The notes under the pieces: generated by a model
Told to the model about the DNA's origin: nothing
Databases searched by the model: none
The model's input: the letters and a program-made list of their open reading frames with translations, nothing else
Translations under genes and position numbers: made by a program
Shown: positions 1 to 5,231 of the stretch, piece after piece
Layout of the letters: every line of letters starts with the position of its first letter
Position numbering within the stretch: position 1 is the stretch's first letter
DNA from: an uncultured Acinetobacter sp.
Lineage (GTDB): Bacteria > Pseudomonadota > Gammaproteobacteria > Pseudomonadales > Moraxellaceae
Reading direction: 5' to 3'
Assembly (NCBI GenBank): GCA_900766635.1
Contig: CAAFWA010000260.1
Span: 1-7,759, forward strand
Length of the DNA: 7,759 nucleotides

Positions 1-352
1 GCTGTGATACCAATAAGTTATCGATATCGACACCGAGTTTACGCGCATATTGTGGATCAAGCGCATGCTCGGCATCAATAAAGGCGCAGGTTCCGCCATT
101 TTTTTGACACTCGGCAATCGCTTGTAAGGTCATTGTGGTTTTACCTGAAGATTCAGGACCATAAATTTCGATAATACGACCTTTGGGTAAACCACCAATG
201 CCAAGGGCAATGTCTAAAGTCAAGGAGCCTGTGGAGATGGCTTCTACGGCTTGTACGGTGTTTTCACCTAAGCGCATGACTGTGTTTTTACCAAACTGTT
301 TTTCGATTTGGCTTAAAGCCGCATTTAAGGCTTTACTTTTGTTCTCATCCAT
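1..352 (-). CDS. recA: RecA recombinase, N-terminal part (3' end outside window)
   Basis: RecA forms ATP-dependent filaments on single-stranded DNA and drives homologous recombination and the DNA-damage response. The first 117 residues are visible. The N-terminal helix begins MDENKSKAL; the Walker A loop GPESSGKT is at residues 65-72, and [10 protein letters not shown] at 91-100 contains the catalytic glutamate (E95, equivalent to E96 of E. coli RecA). The sequence is collinear with E. coli RecA without gaps after the start. The ATG at 350-352 is chosen because GAGG lies 7 bases upstream (360-363, minus strand) and the N-terminus matches the family. The gene continues past base 1. It is the last visible gene of a minus-strand run, separated from hslR by 127 bases containing a hairpin, so it probably has its own promoter. 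The family assignment is certain; regulation is not visible. Confidence 0.98.
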   Translation of the reverse strand, partial: MDENKSKALNAALSQIEKQFGKNTVMRLGENTVQAVEAISTGSLTLDIALGIGGLPKGRIIEIYGPESSGKTTMTLQAIAECQKNGGTCAFIDAEHALDPQYARKLGVDIDNLLVSQ

Positions 353-452
353 CTTACAACCTCAAAACTGTAGATTCACGATTCACCCAAGTGGATGTCT
401 ATGGGAGCAATAGTGACAGATTTTATTTTAATGTTCTAGTGTGGTTTAGGGG
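353..452 (-). promoter_or_regulatory. recA leader and probable promoter region
   Basis: This is the region between the hslR-side hairpin and the recA start. On the minus strand it holds an A/T-rich block with overlapping TAAAAT motifs (about 421-432) that could serve as a -10 element. Near the gene there is a tandem 7-base repeat GTGAATC-GTGAATC (373-386) and the ribosome binding site GAGG (360-363). No good -35 box is paired with the -10 candidates, so the promoter call is weak. No LexA-type CTGT-N8-ACAG box was seen, consistent with the reported absence of a canonical LexA in Acinetobacter. From memory, a structured recA 5' untranslated RNA has been reported in A. baumannii; whether this stretch is its equivalent is inference. 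Confidence 0.35.
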
Positions 453-479
453 TACTGCGACATATTCTGTCGCAGTATC
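451..479. repeat. Perfect inverted repeat between hslR and recA
   Basis: The arms TACTGCGACA (453-462) and TGTCGCAGTA (468-477) are exact reverse complements around the 5-base loop TATTC. One wobble pair (452/478) and one further pair (451/479) extend the stem on the plus strand. It lies immediately after the hslR stop codon (480-482) and upstream of recA. Read in the hslR direction, the stem is followed by CCCCTAAACC and not by a T-run, so it is not a classical intrinsic terminator. It could be a T-less terminator or 3'-end stabiliser for hslR, or an operator for recA. Confidence 0.8.
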
Positions 480-920
480 TTAATCATCTAAATATGACCA
501 TTGTTGTTCAAATCCAGCATCATTATCAGTGCGAAAGCGTTGAATATCACGACGATCTTTTTTACTTGGGCGATGATCAGGACGTGCAAGATTATGCATT
601 TTGCGCTGAGCAGCGAACAATTCTCGCTTGGCAATACTTGCCGCTGTTTCTTCATAGAGTAACTGCGCCACAGGGGCAGGACCTCGCACATCAGATAAAG
701 CTTTCACCACCACGGTTTTCTTTTCAATGCCTTGAGCAATGGTGAGTTCCATGCCTACACGCACTTCACGTGATACTTTAACACGCTCACCATTTTGATG
801 CACTTTACCACCCTCAATGGCATGTTTGGCAATCGAGCGGGTTTTAAAAAACCGTGCCGCCCATAGCCATTTATCAATACGCATGCCTACGGCATCTTCA
901 GCCAAAGAAGATTTACGCAT
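480..920 (-). CDS. hslR: Hsp15-type S4-domain RNA-binding protein
   Basis: This is the 146-residue homologue of heat-shock protein Hsp15, which in E. coli binds stalled 50S subunits that carry a peptidyl-tRNA and helps recycle them. The S4 RNA-binding fold starts at RIDKWLWAARFFKTRS (about 14-29) and runs to about residue 60, including the IEGGKVHQNGERVK turn. The conserved LLYEET element is at 87-92. A basic C-terminal stretch with RPDHRPSKKDRRDIQRFR (113-130) matches the tail of E. coli Hsp15 (133 residues). The ATG at 918-920 is preferred over an in-frame ATG at 954-956: it has GAGG about 12 bases upstream, gives the family N-terminus, and lies inside the end of yrfG (ATGCGTAA, 8-base overlap), which suggests translational coupling. 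The pairing with yrfG is also found in E. coli, but the following hslO of E. coli is not here; recA is. Confidence 0.93.
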   Translation of the reverse strand: MRKSSLAEDAVGMRIDKWLWAARFFKTRSIAKHAIEGGKVHQNGERVKVSREVRVGMELTIAQGIEKKTVVVKALSDVRGPAPVAQLLYEETAASIAKRELFAAQRKMHNLARPDHRPSKKDRRDIQRFRTDNDAGFEQQWSYLDD

Positions 921-1587
921 ATGTTTTGTGTTCCTCAACCTGTTGTAAAATATCAATGAAGTCAGTTAGTTGATCCAGCATTGGGTAGTTGGCTTGAGTA
1001 CGAGCCGCTTTTTTTGATGATGGCTTTGCAATGGTGAATAAATTTTCAATGCCAAATGCTTGCGCACCTGCCAATACTTGTTCTGTATCATCAATAAAAT
1101 AGCAATTTTTAGGGTCAAATGGATGCAGCTTTTGTAATTGTTGCCAAAATTCAACACGTTCTTTGGCATAGCCTAAGCTTTCTGAACTCACAATCACATC
1201 AAAATAGTGGCTCAAGTGCATGGCTTTGAGTTTAAAGCTTAACCCCGCACAGTCAGCATTGGTCGCTAACCAACACGGATAACCGTGCTGTTTTAAAAAC
1301 TCAAGTAGCTCAATACAGCCCTCACGTTTTGCAACTTGATGCTGAAATTCAATTTGCATCGCCAACATATCCATGCCAACTTTATTGCTCCAAAAACGTG
1401 ATGAATACCAATTTAAGCTGTGACGATATGCATGATAAAAAGAGGCAAGAGTGGCTTGACTGTCTTCAACTGAGCAGTGGTGATGCTGAGCATAGCGCTG
1501 TGGTAACAGCTCATTCCAAATAAAATCGTCATAGGCCAAATCCAATAAGGTGCCATCCATGTCGAAGATAATGGTCGGTTTTTGCAT
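913..1587 (-). CDS. yrfG: YrfG-like GMP/IMP nucleotidase (HAD superfamily)
   Basis: This is a haloacid-dehalogenase-fold phosphatase; the E. coli homologue YrfG hydrolyses GMP and IMP. In the version starting at 1587 (224 residues) the four HAD motifs are seen: DMDGT (residues 9-13, nucleophile D9 and acid D11), WLATN (T109), GYAKE (K142) and FIDD (164-167). The cap segment LNWYSSRFWSNKVGMDMLAM closely recalls the HTLNWY...WSEQLGLDICAM stretch of E. coli YrfG, which with the hslR linkage supports this subfamily over other HAD enzymes. The ATG at 1585-1587 is preferred because GAGG lies 9 bases upstream. An in-frame ATG at 1600-1602 would add five residues (MRLSV) but has no ribosome binding site. 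It is the first gene of the yrfG-hslR pair and is transcribed away from cysQ. The substrate is inferred from the homologue. Confidence 0.88.
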   Translation of the reverse strand: MQKPTIIFDMDGTLLDLAYDDFIWNELLPQRYAQHHHCSVEDSQATLASFYHAYRHSLNWYSSRFWSNKVGMDMLAMQIEFQHQVAKREGCIELLEFLKQHGYPCWLATNADCAGLSFKLKAMHLSHYFDVIVSSESLGYAKERVEFWQQLQKLHPFDPKNCYFIDDTEQVLAGAQAFGIENLFTIAKPSSKKAARTQANYPMLDQLTDFIDILQQVEEHKTYA

Positions 1588-1602
1588 CACAGAAAGCCTC
1601 AT

Positions 1603-1751
1603 AGTGTGATTTTGCCCAAATTAGGCCGATCGTTAGTATAACGGATTTCTTCTCTCACTCAGTAGCTTGCTCCTACAAGATCAAATGGCTGTGTGAGCAA
1701 ATGCATTCACGCTACAATGCAAGGTATTGTTTATTCAAAAAGAGGTGTTCA
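1603..1751. promoter_or_regulatory. Divergent promoter region between yrfG and cysQ
   Basis: The 149 bases between the two divergent genes must hold both promoters. On the minus strand, TATACT (1635-1640) is a good -10 candidate for yrfG, though its -35 partner is poor. It sits inside a short inverted repeat CGTTA-GTA-TAACG (1631-1643). On the plus strand, TACAAT (1713-1718) is a -10 candidate for cysQ with a weak -35 (GTGTGA, 16 bases upstream). GAGG at 1742-1745 is the cysQ ribosome binding site, 6 bases before its ATG. The assignments rest on consensus matching by eye. Confidence 0.35.
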
Positions 1752-2603
1752 ATGTTTATTGAAACCCAAGTACCACAAGATCAACTGATTATTCAACTTT
1801 TGCCAATTATGAATCAAGCGGCAGCAATTTTACGTGAAGAATATCAAAAGTATTGTTCAGGGCAGGCATTTGATGTCGCACATAAAAGTGATGATTCTCC
1901 TGTCACGCAAGCCGATGTTCGTGTGCATCATTATTTAACTGCACAACTGAGTCAGCTCTGGGATTACCCGATTCTGTCTGAGGAAAGTGAGCCGTCTCAA
2001 CGAGCCACATGGCAAGAGTTTTGGTTACTCGATCCTTTAGATGGTACCAAAGAGTTTTTGCATCAGCGTGCGCAATTTACCATTAATTTAAGCCTTGTTC
2101 AGGGCGAACATACTGTTTTTGCGCTCTTGGCAGTGCCTGAAGAATATACCTTGTATGTGTGTCCTTTAGTCGGTATGCCACTTAAATATCACACCCAAAG
2201 CAATACATGGTTTCGCTATATGCCAGCGCCTTGCCCTACAGAAGTTCAGGTGGGCTTAAGTCATAGTCGACAGCAAAAAACACAATATCAAGAATTTTTA
2301 GCCGCTTTAGAACAAATTACCCCATATCAGACGGTGCAAGCCGGTAGCGCTTATAAATTTTGCATGATGCTAGAAGATCAAATTGATATTTATCCACGCT
2401 TTCATCCCACTTCAGAATGGGATACTAGTGCAGGTCAATGCCTGCTAGAGCGCATTGGAGGAGGCTTAATTGATTTTTCGGGACGTGCCTTTGTTTATAA
2501 TCAGCGCAGTACGTTACTCAATGGTGGATTTTTAGCCTATCGTGATGCCACAATGAAACAACTTGCCTTACAAGCACTTGGACGAATGTCGAACATGCAT
2601 TGA
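1752..2603 (+). CDS. cysQ: 3'(2'),5'-bisphosphate nucleotidase CysQ
   Basis: CysQ hydrolyses 3'-phosphoadenosine 5'-phosphate (PAP), the by-product of sulfate assimilation, to AMP and phosphate, which keeps PAP from inhibiting exoribonucleases and sulfotransfer. It belongs to the lithium-sensitive inositol-monophosphatase fold. Visible motifs are KSDDSPVTQAD (45-55), the metal-binding glutamates in SEESE (76-80), the signature WLLDPLDGTKEF (91-102), GSAYKFC (198-204) and the second signature PTSEWDTSAG (219-228). At 283 residues it is longer than E. coli CysQ (246), with extra residues at the N-terminus and around 85-88 and 145-165. The ATG at 1752 is chosen because AGAGG precedes it by 6 bases; an open frame reaches back to an ATG at 1701 but that extension is unlike the family and lacks a binding site. 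The next gene starts 54 bases on, with its own candidate promoter. Confidence 0.95.
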   Translation: MFIETQVPQDQLIIQLLPIMNQAAAILREEYQKYCSGQAFDVAHKSDDSPVTQADVRVHHYLTAQLSQLWDYPILSEESEPSQRATWQEFWLLDPLDGTKEFLHQRAQFTINLSLVQGEHTVFALLAVPEEYTLYVCPLVGMPLKYHTQSNTWFRYMPAPCPTEVQVGLSHSRQQKTQYQEFLAALEQITPYQTVQAGSAYKFCMMLEDQIDIYPRFHPTSEWDTSAGQCLLERIGGGLIDFSGRAFVYNQRSTLLNGGFLAYRDATMKQLALQALGRMSNMH

Positions 2604-2627
2604 GCTCTTCGGGCAACGTGGTATAGT
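2600..2627 (+). promoter_or_regulatory. Candidate promoter of the histidine phosphatase gene
   Basis: TTGAGC (2600-2605, overlapping the cysQ stop codon) and TATAGT (2622-2627) are separated by 16 bases. They match four of six and five of six positions of the sigma-70 -35 and -10 consensus. Transcription would start near 2634, about 25 bases before the ATG at 2658. Read-through from cysQ is equally possible because no terminator lies between the genes. Confidence 0.4.
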
Positions 2628-2657
2628 GGGTTTTGACCTTTCAATTGTGACAGTATT

Positions 2658-3389
2658 ATGGCACTTGATCTGCTTCCAACCAGTATGTTGCATGCAATGG
2701 ATTTGCTGCCAGATCCTAAGACCCCTGTAACGCTTTTTACTCGTCACTCGCTACGTGAAGAAGTAAAAGGCCAAGGTTTGGCAGGCTATGATTTGCAATT
2801 GACCCATCAAGGGCGTGAATTAGCGCAAGCGTGGGGCGAATATTTAATTGCCAATACAGATCGTCGCATCCAGCATTGTATTTCAAGCCCGATTCAGCGT
2901 TGTATTGATACCGCTGCCTTGATGATTCAAGGGGCTGATGATGTGAGTCCAAGCAATACCCACAATATTGAAATTATTGAGCAAGGCTTATTGGTAGAAC
3001 CGGGAAGTTTTGTGCTCGATATTCACCAAGCGGGGCCTTATTTTAAACGTCAAGGGGCATTAGGCTTTATCAATAGTTTTGTCAATAATGCTTTACCCGG
3101 CATGAAGCATCCCATTACGGGTGTGGTGGATGTTTTAGAATTACTTTATCAAACCCATCCAAGACATAGTCATGGTTTAAGTTTAGCGGTCAGTCACGAT
3201 ACGATTATTGCTGCAATTTTAGCTGTAATTTCAGAGCGCAATGAAGTGACCTCAGAAGATTGGCCACACATGATGGAGGGTTTATTTGTGTGGTTTGAGG
3301 GAGATGAGTTTTTACAATGTCAACTCAAATGGATTTGGCGTGGTCAATTACATTGTTTAGATTTGGCAAAATTTAATGCGGCACAATAA
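2658..3389 (+). CDS. Histidine phosphatase (phosphoglycerate mutase-like) family protein
   Basis: This 243-residue protein has the histidine phosphatase superfamily active site spread along the chain. TRH at 28-30 gives R29 and the phospho-accepting H30, although the usual RHG is RHS here. SSPIQRCIDTA at 76-86 gives R81, VEPGSF at 113-118 gives a candidate proton donor E114, and SHDT at 179-182 gives H180. The family covers phosphatases of sugar phosphates, phospholipids, phosphoproteins and phytate; the sequence does not reveal the substrate. No signal peptide or membrane segment is seen, so it is probably cytoplasmic. No good ribosome binding site precedes the ATG at 2658; in-frame ATGs at 2685 and 2697 also lack one, so the start is uncertain by up to 13 residues. 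It follows cysQ by 54 bases and ends at a strong shared terminator. Confidence 0.87.
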   Translation: MALDLLPTSMLHAMDLLPDPKTPVTLFTRHSLREEVKGQGLAGYDLQLTHQGRELAQAWGEYLIANTDRRIQHCISSPIQRCIDTAALMIQGADDVSPSNTHNIEIIEQGLLVEPGSFVLDIHQAGPYFKRQGALGFINSFVNNALPGMKHPITGVVDVLELLYQTHPRHSHGLSLAVSHDTIIAAILAVISERNEVTSEDWPHMMEGLFVWFEGDEFLQCQLKWIWRGQLHCLDLAKFNAAQ

Positions 3390-3418
3390 AAAAAAGCCCT
3401 ATAAAAGGGCTTTTTTTT
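3388..3418. terminator. Bidirectional intrinsic terminator
   Basis: A run of eight A (3388-3395), the stem GCCCT/AGGGC (3396-3400 with 3406-3410), the loop ATAAA and a run of eight T (3411-3418) form a symmetric hairpin. It overlaps the stop codon of the histidine phosphatase gene and sits 9 bases beyond the rpsT stop codon on the other strand, so it can end transcription of both converging genes. Confidence 0.93.
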
Positions 3419-3427
3419 ATGCATAAA

Positions 3428-3694
3428 TTAGTTCGCTAACGCTTTAATTTGTGCATTTAAACGGCTCTTATGACGAGCAGCTTTGTTCTTATGGATGATG
3501 CCTTTGTCAGCCATACGATCGATTACTGGAACCGCAGTTTTGTAAGCTTCTGAAGCAACAGCATAATCGCCAGCAGCAATAGCAGCTACTGTACGTTTAA
3601 GATAAGTACGCACCATAGAACGTAAGCTTGCGTTGTGTTTGCGTGCTTTAACGTTTTGACGAGCACGTTTTTTAGCTTGAGCAGAGTTTGCCAC
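3428..3694 (-). CDS. rpsT: 30S ribosomal protein S20
   Basis: S20 is a primary 16S rRNA-binding protein of the small subunit, involved in early assembly. The 88-residue product (E. coli 87) has the typical all-helical, lysine/arginine/alanine-rich sequence: [20 protein letters not shown] at the N-terminus, the central [18 protein letters not shown] (about 26-43) and the C-terminal [20 protein letters not shown]. The start codon is GTG (3692-3694), supported by AAGGAG seven bases upstream (3702-3707) and by the family N-terminus. E. coli rpsT likewise uses a non-ATG codon (TTG) and is translationally autoregulated; similar control is possible here but not shown by the sequence. It stands alone, with its own promoter region and the shared terminator. 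Confidence 0.97.
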   Translation of the reverse strand: MANSAQAKKRARQNVKARKHNASLRSMVRTYLKRTVAAIAAGDYAVASEAYKTAVPVIDRMADKGIIHKNKAARHKSRLNAQIKALAN

Positions 3695-3761
3695 TCGTGC
3701 ACTCCTTGAAATAGATTAGTCTGGGCGGGCTGCAACTCAACTGAAAACCAACATCAGAAGA

Positions 3762-3790
3762 ACTATACCCAGCCCGTAAACAAGTGCCAT
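3762..3790 (-). promoter_or_regulatory. Candidate rpsT promoter
   Basis: On the minus strand, ATGGCA (3785-3790) and TATAGT (3762-3767) are 17 bases apart. They match four and five of six positions of the sigma-70 consensus and place the start near 3755, giving a leader of about 60 bases. A second possibility further upstream is TTGACT (3814-3819) paired with CAAAAT 17 bases on. Both are visual matches only. Confidence 0.4.
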
Positions 3791-3798
3791 ATTTTGAG

Positions 3799-3827
3799 TT
3801 AACATTGCTGTTAAGTCAAGCCTTGAC
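3799..3827. repeat. Two abutting palindromes between rpsT and the TIP30-like gene
   Basis: TTAACA-TTGC-TGTTAA (3799-3814) is immediately followed by GTCAAG-C-CTTGAC (3815-3827). Each is a perfect inverted repeat with 6-base arms. They lie between two divergent genes and overlap TTGAC-type -35 sequences on both strands (TTGACA at 3823-3828 plus; TTGACT at 3814-3819 minus). That position suits operators, but no regulator is identified. Confidence 0.6.
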
Positions 3828-3908
3828 ACGCCGTGATGCCATTTTAGCCGTATAAAAAACTTAAAGAAAACCTAAGATTACTCAGTTTAGGTGGAGATTG
3901 TATAAAAA

Positions 3909-4565
3909 ATGACTCATTCGTTAAAAAAAGTGTTGGTCATTGGGGCCACAGGCCTCGTGGGCAAGGCTTTGGTTTTGTTACTAAATCGAACCCAAGCATG
4001 CGAAAAAATTGATGTAATCGTCAGGCGTGAAAATGCATTATTTTTAGAACAAAAAAAAATTCAACAAATTGTGCTAGATGACTTTTTATTACTCAATTCC
4101 GAGCAGCTTGCAGGTTATAGCCATGTCTTTAGCTGTTTAGGCACCACACTTAAACAGGCAGGATCTAAAGCGGCCTTTTACCAAGTGGATTATGAGATCA
4201 ATGCGCATGTTGCTCATTTACTAGAGCATACCAAGAGCCATTTTTTAATTGTGAGCAGTGTTGGGGCGAATCCAAAATCGGTATTTTTTTATCAGCGTGT
4301 CAAAGGTGAGCTTGAGCAAAGCTTACAAAGTTTAAATTTATATCGTTTGTCGATTTTTAGACCCTCTCTTCTGATTGGAGAGCGTGAGCAGCATCGTTTG
4401 CTTGAGGGAATTGGTCAAAAAATCTTGCCACTGTTACCTCAAAGTGTTCAATACCTGCCTGTGACAGCCGAGCAGGTGGCTCATACTATGGTCGAGGCTG
4501 CACGAAATCAAACTCAATGGTGTGAAATCTATGCTAATTTAGCCATACAACAATATCCAAGATAA
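3909..4565 (+). CDS. TIP30/CC3-like atypical SDR, NAD(P)-binding protein
   Basis: This 218-residue Rossmann-fold protein resembles the HTATIP2 (TIP30/CC3) branch of atypical short-chain dehydrogenases. The dinucleotide-binding loop GATGLVG is at 12-18 after the first strand KVLVI. CLGTT is at 76-80, and VSSVGANPKSVFFYQRVKGELE at about 115-136 contains the Y128-x3-K132 pair of extended SDRs. FRPSLLIGER at 150-159 is also typical of the family. The substrate is unknown, and many members are annotated only as NAD(P)H-binding or epimerase-like proteins. The ATG at 3909 has GTGGAG about 12 bases upstream, a rather long spacing, and part of that site can pair in a small hairpin (3870-3892). The rraA-family gene starts 16 bases after the stop, so the two are probably cotranscribed. 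No signal peptide or membrane segment is seen. Confidence 0.85.
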   Translation: MTHSLKKVLVIGATGLVGKALVLLLNRTQACEKIDVIVRRENALFLEQKKIQQIVLDDFLLLNSEQLAGYSHVFSCLGTTLKQAGSKAAFYQVDYEINAHVAHLLEHTKSHFLIVSSVGANPKSVFFYQRVKGELEQSLQSLNLYRLSIFRPSLLIGEREQHRLLEGIGQKILPLLPQSVQYLPVTAEQVAHTMVEAARNQTQWCEIYANLAIQQYPR

Positions 4566-4581
4566 AACAGAGGGTAATCCC

Positions 4582-5088
4582 GTGACAGCATTTGTAACTT
4601 GTGACCTGCTTGATAATCACCCACAATTGGACTTACAGGTCATGTCACCATGTATTGATGGTAAATCATTTAAAAGCTATGGCGCACGTCAAACCTTTGG
4701 TGGCCAAGTGGTGACCGTGAAATGTTATGAAGACAACTCACGCGTTAAAGAACTGTTATCGACCGATGGGACAGGTAAAGTACTTGTGGTTGATGGCGGT
4801 GCATCGATGCGCTGCGCACTCATGGGAGATTTAATTGCTGAATCAGCAGTGAAAAATCACTGGAATGGTGTGGTGATTTATGGTTGTGTACGCGATGTAG
4901 ATGCGATTGCACAACTTGATTTAGGTGTACATGCTTTAGCAGCTATTCCACAAAAAAGTACCCGTAAAGGCGTAGGTGAAGTGGATTTAACCTTATCTTT
5001 TGGTGGTGTGGTGATTCGCTCAGGCGATTATTTATATGCAGATAACAATGGTATCGTGATTTCACGTCAGGCTTTAGTGAGTCTGTAA
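4582..5088 (+). CDS. rraA: RraA-family protein (RNase E regulator-like / putative HMG aldolase)
   Basis: This 168-residue protein aligns along its whole length with E. coli RraA, a trimeric protein that binds and inhibits RNase E. Shared blocks are FGGQVVTVKCYEDN (39-52), GKVLVVDGGAS (65-75), GVVIYGCVRDVD (96-107), ALAAIPQKS (118-126) and SGDYLYADNNGIVIS (147-161). However, it keeps D83-X20-R104-D105, the D-X20-R-D motif described for class II 4-hydroxy-4-methyl-2-oxoglutarate aldolases and oxaloacetate decarboxylases. E. coli RraA has E and RQ at these places. An enzymatic role is therefore as likely as RNase E control, and the symbol is given by family only. The GTG start at 4582 is supported by GAGG 8 bases upstream (4570-4573) and by the lack of a better codon nearby. 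It follows the TIP30-like gene by 16 bases and ends before a hairpin terminator. Confidence 0.9.
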   Translation: MTAFVTCDLLDNHPQLDLQVMSPCIDGKSFKSYGARQTFGGQVVTVKCYEDNSRVKELLSTDGTGKVLVVDGGASMRCALMGDLIAESAVKNHWNGVVIYGCVRDVDAIAQLDLGVHALAAIPQKSTRKGVGEVDLTLSFGGVVIRSGDYLYADNNGIVISRQALVSL

Positions 5089-5096
5089 AAATTGTC

Positions 5097-5127
5097 GCAT
5101 CCATGTATAGCATGGATGCACTTTTTT
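5097..5127 (+). terminator. Intrinsic terminator after the rraA-family gene
   Basis: A perfect 9-base stem GCATCCATG/CATGGATGC (5097-5105 with 5111-5119) has the loop TATAG and is followed after two bases by six T (5122-5127). It starts 8 bases after the stop codon and most likely ends the TIP30-like/rraA transcript. Confidence 0.9.
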
Positions 5128-5151
5128 AAATGCCTTAATAATAGCCTAAGC

Positions 5152-5209
5152 ATACTTAAGTATAAAAATTCAATGGTTCAAGTGCATAAAATTAGGGTTA
5201 AACTTAAGT
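5152..5209. repeat. Repeated ACTTAAGT palindrome upstream of the small ORF
   Basis: A 12-base perfect palindrome, ATACTTAAGTAT (5152-5163), is followed 48 bases later by a second copy of its core, ACTTAAGT (5202-5209). Both lie between the terminator and the start at 5232. TATAAA (5161-5166) and TAAAAT (5187-5192) are possible -10 boxes in between, but neither has a convincing -35. An operator function is conjecture. Confidence 0.45.
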
Positions 5210-5231
5210 GCTTATCATGAGGACCATGCAC

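Noticed and set aside
183..413. Open frame of 76 codons on the plus strand
   Set aside because: It lies opposite recA, has no ribosome binding site or family resemblance, and is explained by the codon pattern of recA on the other strand.
453..477. LexA (SOS) box upstream of recA
   Set aside because: The inverted repeat begins TACTG and ends CAGTA like an E. coli LexA box, but the spacing is 15 bases instead of 10 and the CTGT-N8-ACAG core is absent. Acinetobacter is also reported to lack a canonical LexA.
488..745. Other open frames across hslR on both strands
   Set aside because: They overlap the strongly supported Hsp15 frame, have no recognisable protein content and no start signals.
966..1523. 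Open frames inside yrfG in other frames
   Set aside because: They are shadows of the HAD gene, whose four motifs are intact in its own frame.
1701..1751. Seventeen-codon N-terminal extension of cysQ from the ATG at 1701
   Set aside because: There is no ribosome binding site before it, the extension is unlike CysQ N-termini, and the ATG at 1752 has AGAGG at good spacing.
2737..2952. Minus-strand open frame inside the histidine phosphatase gene
   Set aside because: It is antisense to a gene with clear active-site motifs and has no independent support.
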